Shown: piece by piece, positions 57,641-64,000 of the stretch
Position numbering within the stretch: the stretch's first letter is position 1
Layout of the letters: every line of letters begins with the position of its first letter
From: Platerodrilus igneus
Lineage: Eukaryota; Arthropoda; Insecta; Coleoptera; Lycidae
Length of the DNA: 64,000 nt
Direction: 5' to 3'
Assembly (NCBI GenBank): GCA_036346225.1
Contig: JARFIW010001750.1
Coordinates: 1,984,001 to 2,048,000 of the forward strand
Made by a program: the position numbers and the translations under genes
Notes under the pieces: model-generated
Seen by the model: the letters and a program-made list of their open reading frames with translations, nothing else
Databases searched by the model: none
Told to the model about the DNA's origin: nothing

Positions 57641-58168
57641 TTGTTTCTCTCATAATCTAAATCAATTTATTTTTGTTTAAAATAGTTAGGTCTTATGAAG
57701 GCTGTGGGTTAGTTTATTGAAACATCACAAATAACAAACTTGTAATAGATTGTACTAAGTTTATATAATTTTCTCTAAGTAGACTATTTCCAACAGTATA
57801 GCTCAGGAATTAAACATATTTAGGCAAAGAATAGAAGCTAGTCATTATCGTAATTGTATAGATCTTTTCAAAATTATTTCCGAGACTGATTATGCCTCAA
57901 AAAAGTTAGATAAAAGTCTGTTTCCTAAAGTCCATTATAATACTAAATTTTGTTCTTGTCACAAATCATTTGTTCTTTTCTTAAATACATTCTTGAAAAC
58001 ACATGAATATTTCTAGATTTAATATTTTCTTATAAAAGTATATTGTATAAATGCTCTTTACAGGCCATCCCTTAATGACATCTTATATGGTGTTACAGAC
58101 ATATTTTTAAGTAAATGTCTACTTGCAATAGTTGAGATTTTTAAAAGATTTACTAATTGGCAAATAAA
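57641..58168 (+). promoter_or_regulatory. SIRT2 3' UTR with candidate poly(A) signals
   Basis: AT-rich tail. ATTAAA occurs at about 57809-57814; the first AATAAA (58163-58168) lies in the first bases of the palindromic PLE, so the element could supply the polyadenylation signal. Confidence 0.5.
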
Positions 58169-58846
58169 ATAGAAATTAAAACTTTGTGTATGATATAAAT
58201 TAGAATTCAAAATATAAAGACATTTAAAATATAAATTTGTTTTAAGGCTATTGTATTATGTATAGTGCATGTGTGTATGTATGTTTGTGAGTGTATGTGT
58301 ACATGGTTATTTTGTACGTGTTGTGTATATGTTTGTGTTTTATGTAGTGGTGTTGACATTGGGATGTAGGTTTTATGATTTTGGTTATCGGGAGACAAAG
58401 TTTAGTATGTAAGTGTATACTGAACTGAGATTGCTTATATCAGTTTTCTTATGCTATTCTATTTATAGATGTGGCACGTTTCTTTAAAAACTCGTTTTGT
58501 AGATACTAATGCTAAAATATTAGAAATTGAAAAAGTATCTACAAAACGAGTTTTTATAGAAATGTGTCTAAATGTCAGATTCGCATAAATAAAAAAACTG
58601 ATATAAGCAATCACAGTTCAGTATACACCTACATTTAAGTCTCCCGATAAGAAAAATCATAAGATTTAGCTCCTAATATCAACACCACTACATAAACACA
58701 ATGCATACAAAATAACTCACGTACACATACACGTACAACATACATACATACATACACTACACATAATACAATAGGCTTGAATCAAATTTATCTTTTGAAT
58801 TCTAATTTATATCATATGCACAAAGTTTTAATTTATATTTTATTTG
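58161..58846 (+). mobile_element. Second palindromic Penelope-like element
   Basis: Arms 58161-58507 and 58534-58846 are inverted copies around a 26-bp centre. The innermost right part on the plus strand encodes DTNAKILEIEKVSTKRVFIE, matching the late GIY-YIG domain of PLEs (KILEIE...KR.FIEM), so this is a severely 5'-truncated PLE whose 3' region is mirrored. It starts 520 bp after the SIRT2 stop codon. Confidence 0.8.
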
Positions 58847-60540
58847 TCATTTAGTTATTATCTTATAAAAATTGTTATATTCCTACTGAAGCATTTCTTG
58901 TCTCACTAGGCTGGGCGTTAGTGAAACTCACTTAAAAGGATGTTCATTTTTTCTTACAAAAATCATGCAGGAGATGTTTTATCCATATTGACACAATTGA
59001 CTTTTGAAGACTTCCGCACTAGCTTTGAACTTTATCTTCAGCGGTTTAGAGAGACTATCAGGGGGGTCGTTAATTAAATATGGATGGGTAGGGTGCCATT
59101 GTACTTAGATAATATGTAAAACAAGAAATATCGCTAAGAAAAATACAGGAACCTTAACGAGTATATTCTGTTGTCGAAATACAAGATTTTGTATTTTTAG
59201 ATGGTACTACATCTATCCTGAAATAAAACAAAATACATAAAATAATATTAGAGACAGCAATTTGCGCCTCAAAATAAAATCAAATAAATCAGACAGATTC
59301 TATACATCTATGATTTCTTTCTTTTGTGTTATAGTGAATGGACACTCTACTTATTAAATTTTACGCACATCTGGTAATACTTTTGCTTAAGAGCTTCCAT
59401 GAATGTAATTAACCTTGTTGAAATTAATAAAGAAATTAAAACTGCTAAGTAAGTATATATATATTATCTGAAAATTATTTCTGAAATATTTTTACAGAGA
59501 ATTATTGTTAGTTTGTGAATATTCAATTAATTTTTATATCAAAGATGTTAAGTTCCATGGGTTCAAACTACCAAGGTTAGATTTATACATGACGTTATAT
59601 GTCAAACAGATGTTGCTGCACAGATGGATATTACTTACCACGTTGACCTCAGGTTTGGCGGCTTGCACCATTTAACAATCAAGTTCAAACCACACGTGGA
59701 CTTCTAGCATTTGACAAACACGTAAAACAAATTGCCTCATCGTTATAACAAAGCCTCTTAAATTCAGCTGCCTACAACCATTGGTTAGCTCTAACCATTG
59801 CTTCTCAATTATAACAAAATTTCCTTGTTGAAATTTAAGGAACGCATAATCTTAGACGCAGTAAAAATTTAACAACCTAACTCGACGATTTTTGCTTCAT
59901 TAATTAAACATTATATCTTCCGTATTCTAGCGTTGCTTTAATTTATATTTATACATCAGTTCTATTGTAAGTTTCAGTGTAATTTTTGCACATCAGTTCT
60001 TTGCACGTTAGTTTCAGTGTTGCGCATGATGAGTTTCAAACAATTTGGATCGATGCATTTATGGAAACTGAATTGCGACTCACAAGTCAGCCTTAGATAT
60101 AAACTTTACCATATTGACGTTGCAAGTATCAAAAGCCGACTGTCGGCTCGTAGACAACAGCCTTAACAAGCAGGTGCGTGCAAACATGCTATCGTTATCG
60201 CCTTGGAGATACGTTGTAGAAATTTTACAATACAGACTGGACATTTATAACTATGCGATTAAAATTAAAGAAGAACAATAATTGGGGTGTTCCGAAATTA
60301 TGATACTTTGCTTTTAATTCTGTATTAATTGTTGAAGTATGATTTATATGAAACTATAAAAGCAAATCTACAAATTTTATAACACAATACCTAGTTGTTA
60401 AGCGTTAATTTAGCAGAGGAAAAACGAGCTGTTACACTACATTCCAGTTCATGTTTATTATGCTATTTTATTTTAAATCTCAACTAGTGTAAGTAGACAT
60501 TTAATTTAAAAAAAACATGTTTGTAACTTTACTTTTAGAA
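58847..60540. other. Unassigned sequence downstream of SIRT2
   Basis: AT-rich; no genes or repeats recognised. Confidence 0.45.
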
Positions 60541-60544
60541 ATCT

Positions 60545-61230
60545 GTGGACAAGTAGTGGGGTCTTTAGTGAGGAACAAGACTAAGACAGGTCCCTGAAAA
60601 AGAGAAGCAGCTGCCTTTTCGGTACTTAGAGTGGCAGAGACCTTAGGGGTTCGTATGGCATTCTAAGACGCACTGCTGCGATGTAGAAGGCAACGGGAAA
60701 CCACCAAATTACCTACCAAGTTCATGACATACTTAAATTGATATTTAATTTGGATCTCCGGGAGGAGACTACTTTGGAGTATTTGATCGGAAAGTATAAA
60801 AAAAGAGTCTTGAACATTCTGCAACTCGGAGCAAGGAATATCAGAAAAGTATGAAGCAAGAAGGTAAGCTAGAGAACTTGAAAACTGAAATGGATAGGTT
60901 AGCATTAGACATAGTAGGGATCAGCGAAGTTCGGTGGTCAGAGGCGGGGGATTTTTAGAGCAGAGACTTTAGAGGAATTCAACAGAATCAGAGGAAGGAA
61001 ATTCGGGTGCATGGATAGTTATGAGAAAAAAGATAGGACACTGTGTAGAAAACTACCTACAAAAGATGGATAGATTAGAATCTAAACCGGTAAATATAGT
61101 AATAATACAAGTAAACATGCCCACCACTAATCACAGTGAGGAAGAGGTAGAAGCGATCTGTAGCTAGGCAGTGGGAATTTCGGGGAACTGTGTTGACTTG
61201 AATAGAAATCAGGAGGTATGCGTCCAACCA
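60545..61230 (+). pseudogene. LINE 5' UTR and endonuclease start
   Basis: Same family as 22270 and 42810: leader with GGGTCTTTAGTGAGGAACAA, GGCAACGGGAAACCACCAAA and CGGGAGGAGACTACTTTGGA, then LQLGARNIRKV-type start, [20 protein letters not shown] and VRWSEAGDF (about 60870-60960), further endonuclease text to about 61170. Ends abruptly. Confidence 0.7.
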
Positions 61231-61874
61231 GTTCGAAGACTGAAAACCTAATAGCAAAAAATAATTGCATTTAAACCTGATTGTTATTATAAACAACTAC
61301 AGTTGTTGGTTTTGCAATATTTTCAACTAATTTGATTGTGCAGAGGGATTTATTGGAAAACTATTAATTCGGCAAATGTTCAAGTGTTGGGGGATCTTGG
61401 TAGTCACAGGCTACTTATCACATTCACCGAATATTGGTGAAATAGGGCATATAATTAGAAAACAATAGAAAAGGAACCGAACTGCATCTAACAAGAAAGA
61501 GCAGCGGCTATGTTCAAGGACAACAAACAGAAATAAGGACAAAAGTGTTGGAAGGATATGCGTGGAGCACAGCACTGTACGCCTATGAAATAGGGACAGT
61601 AGGAGAAACAGACAGGAAAATAATAACTTTAAACACTGGCACACTACAAATTAAAATACTTGGTTCCACTTCAGAAGTATAAATTAAGTGGGGTTGTTTA
61701 TTAAAGTAAACAAATCACTTTGTTTTGTAGAGATCACCAACCCACTTGGTGAGGAGAATATCATCAGGTGTTCAAAACAAACTTTAGTAAATTGTTTGTT
61801 GGAAAGCCTACGTGTGAGGAGAATATCCTTAGAAAGGTTTCCTGAACAATTTTTAATACTTTTATTTTGTAGCT
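61231..61874. other. Unassigned sequence with short direct repeat
   Basis: GTGAGGAGAATATC occurs twice (about 61749 and 61812). No protein family recognised. It may be the 5' part of a PLE terminal region associated with the hammerhead-like motif. Confidence 0.35.
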
Positions 61875-61919
61875 TGCTACTGATGATGACCACATAATGG
61901 TCGAAAGACGTATTTAGTA
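61875..61919 (+). ncRNA. Candidate hammerhead ribozyme motif
   Basis: Helix I TGCTA (61875-61879) pairs with TAGTA (61915-61919); the core CTGATGA is at 61880-61886; stem II GACC-ACATAAT-GGTC; GAAA at 61903-61906; then a short GACGTATT segment whose ACGT is palindromic, followed by an ATT cleavage triplet before helix I. This satisfies the type I hammerhead consensus apart from one unpaired T before stem II. PLEs are known to carry minimal hammerheads with tiny palindromic helix III. Confidence 0.5.
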
Positions 61920-62229
61920 TTTAAAAAATATTTTTGTGGTAGACAGGAAAAGGAAAAAGTCTTTTGAAATGTTATGCTTCAACATGGACAGTTAAAGTTA
62001 ATAACAAAGAGGTTATAGAAATAGTAGGGGAATAAAGATATGTTTGGAAACAAAGAAAAATAGGAGAAATAGGGCAGAATACGTTCTAAGGCATTTTTTG
62101 GGGAATAGCACACGGGATATATTACAAGCAGAGATAGGAATAGAGAGGTAAATGTAGACCTAGATCAGAATGTTGCATGCAGATAGTGAAAAGACTGGGA
62201 ATGTTAGGGATGGAAAAAAGTACTGTGCA

Positions 62230-63353
62230 AATTTTTGCTGCAATTCAGTTATCAAATGATGGATCATTGCGAGATATTTGAAAATTATCATTTACATGAA
62301 GATGACCTAACAACCAAGAAAATCTTCACAGGCATCAAGGTACTTATGAATTCATCATGTGAACTTGACCAAGTCACGAAACTAGATGGTTCCTTTATTC
62401 CCATCAGTAAATTAATTTCTAGGAAAGTTTTCATTTTAACAATATTCTTGGGTTTATAAGGTTTCCCTACCTGTTGTGCATACAAATTCGTTTGGAATAC
62501 TATACATTCTATCATATGCTCAGAAAATAACAAATGAAATAACGAACTCCGAGTTTTATCTGCGAACTCCTTGACTCCATAAGCAGTTTCAAATGGTAAA
62601 ATATTTTCTGTTGGTTTATTGCATTTAGACCAACCAATTTTTTTCTGACTAGAAAAAGCAGCTGCCGTATTTCTTGTTGTAAGTCTATTTTGTAGTACTT
62701 TCAAGAGTATATGTGACTCAGTGTCTGAAATATCAGGAATATCGACATTCCCATCATTCTCAAAATCATTATATTCTATGCATTCTAAATGTTCATCCAT
62801 ATCAAAATTATACCCTGTTCATGATAATTATGGGATGACCTCATAAACAGTAAAATGTGAATGTAACTATGAATGTAGGTTTACTAATATTAGGATTTAG
62901 TGTGTAACAGTTGGCAGTTCTGTTCAGTGTTGGAACATTTTTTACTTCTATTACTTTGACATTTCTCATTTTATTGTCATTGTTTAGTTTTGTAGTAAAT
63001 CGTTTGTGCTCTATATTTGCTAAATAAAACAGTTCTTTTAAAACTAATACACTTTATACAAGTTTCGAGTATTTAACATTTAGAATGCCTAAACATTTGG
63101 ATTTGCACGCACAAGAAATGGTTACTCTGATCAGGAAATACACATAAAATCACTTAACCATGACAACGTAGTATTTATTTGAATTATGACATCATCCCAT
63201 ATTTAACGTAAATAGGGTATAACAATAGATTGATTCGTCATCTGACAGAATGTCTTCAAAAGCGTTGTCATCTTCATCTCGATTAAGTTCATCAACTAAT
63301 TCATCTTCTGTTAATCTCGTATCTCCCAAAATCGAAGTTTTTCTAGTCCACAT
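62230..63353 (-). pseudogene. piggyBac transposase N-terminal part, interrupted by MITE
   Basis: Starts at ATG 63353 on the minus strand (MWTRKTSILGDTRLTEDELV, then an acidic stretch NRDEDDNAFEDILSDDESIY to about 63225), is interrupted by MITE B (62813-63217), and continues DMDEHLECIEYNDFENDGNV, IGWSKCNKPTENILPFETAY, SEHMIECIVFQTNLYAQQVG and IVKMKTFLEINLLMGIKEPS (62800-62330), then, frameshifted, HVNDNFQISRNDPSFDN near 62245. This order is that of piggyBac-derived (DDE_Tnp_1_7) transposases, which insert at TTAA. The catalytic Asp-bearing half is gone. Confidence 0.87.
62813..63217 (+). mobile_element. MITE copy B inside piggyBac gene
   Basis: 405 bp, homologous to 15916-16346 across the length: CCCTGTTCATGATAATTATG left end (decayed), ATGCCTAAACATTTGGATTT start codon region, and right end CCATATTTAACGTAAATAGGG. 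Flanked by TA. The left terminal repeat is more decayed than that of copy A. Confidence 0.85.
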
Positions 63354-63833
63354 TTTCAAATAAAACCAGAAAAAATAATCTAAATGAGGGCGGTGGTATA
63401 TTTTTGGTATTGTGAGTTATTTAGCATTTACTATTACAAAAACATACATTTTAAAATATGTGCAGAGAAAATTGTTTACTTACGGTACTATACTCTTGTA
63501 TTTACAGCACAGGCACTTTAAAAAACCACTATAAGTCTACAATAAACAAACTTCACACATATTTCTAACTGTCAAATCAGCATCACAGTGTATTTAAACT
63601 GTGTTTCTAACAAAATGTTCAAAACCAGACCCGTTATGCCATCTGTGATTAATAGTTTATAACTCGAAACAGATTTCAATGAGGTGGTTCACAAAATGAA
63701 CTGTCGTACATAGTGGAATATAATGCCTCTAATATGTGGTTTAATTTCCGTACCACTACACTTACAGGCTGAAATATTCGGTGGTATATTTTACCCGTAA
63801 CTCAGTAGCCTTTTTAAATATATGTTCTTGTTA

Positions 63834-63835
<2 letters not shown>

Positions 63836-63895
<60 letters not shown>

Positions 63896-63900
63896 TATAA
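63836..63900. repeat. (TA)n microsatellite
   Basis: About 30 units with one interruption near 63889. Confidence 0.95.
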
Positions 63901-63914
63901 GTTATACTACTAGT

Positions 63915-64000
63915 ATAGGTGTGAGAATTTTAGAACGGTTAGTTTAACTTCCCACGCTTCCAAAATACTAACAATAATGATATATATAATAAAGTAGAAG
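63915..64000 (+). pseudogene. LINE RT fragment at window edge
   Basis: Encodes [19 protein letters not shown], the segment upstream of the RT palm found in the 45059-46400 LINE (there [20 protein letters not shown]), here on the plus strand. It starts right after the (TA)n tract and runs off the window. Confidence 0.65.

Noticed and set aside
61411..61644. Leu/Phe-rich minus-strand frame suggesting a membrane protein
   Set aside because: Short, no start context or homology visible; likely chance in AG-rich plus-strand sequence.

Overview
The window is nuclear DNA of an arthropod, most likely an insect. It is AT-rich, dominated by transposable elements (TEs) typical of insect genomes, and carries one host gene with GT-AG introns. 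That gene is a SIRT2-class NAD+-dependent deacetylase on the + strand. Seven exons (21489-57640) join in frame to 389 codons; exon boundaries were inferred by reading splice sites and comparing with the known sirtuin core. Introns 3 (12.6 kb) and 6 (22.2 kb) are packed with TEs. I cannot name the insect order.

Layout. 1-3.7 kb: decayed BEL/Pao LTR retrotransposon on the - strand, running off the left edge. 4.5-5.95 kb: LINE fragment and a piece of an XPG/FEN-like ORF. 6.36-10.49 kb: a complete non-autonomous LTR element (739/746-bp LTRs, CGTT target duplication, no gag or pol seen). 10.7-15.2 kb: RTE-like LINE split by a Tc1/mariner-type transposon. 15.9-16.35 kb: MITE. 16.56-18.17 kb: a modular array of hairpins. 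18.3-21.26 kb: small palindromes and two inverted-repeat elements reaching to about 230 bp from the SIRT2 start codon. Intron 3: LINE 5' fragments, Penelope-like (PLE) fragment, hAT transposon split by an LTR-like insertion, and a PLE forming a 740-bp-arm inverted repeat just upstream of exon 4. Intron 6: solo LTR, LINE fragments, a tandem repeat, a nearly complete CR1/Jockey-type LINE whose ORF1/ORF2 junction is split by a Harbinger element retaining only its Myb-like gene, a diverged LTR, an orphan exon-like segment and a LINE ORF1 fragment. 58-64 kb: second palindromic PLE at the SIRT2 3' end, another LINE 5' fragment, a hammerhead-like motif, and a piggyBac transposase interrupted by a second MITE copy.

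The most interesting structures are the hairpin array (about 1.6 kb of alternating inverted modules), the two independent palindromic PLE insertions, the coding-free LTR family with three recognisable copies plus one diverged relative, and the layered nesting, which gives a relative chronology. Only SIRT2 looks like an intact host gene; every TE protein seen is broken by frameshift, stop, truncation or insertion.
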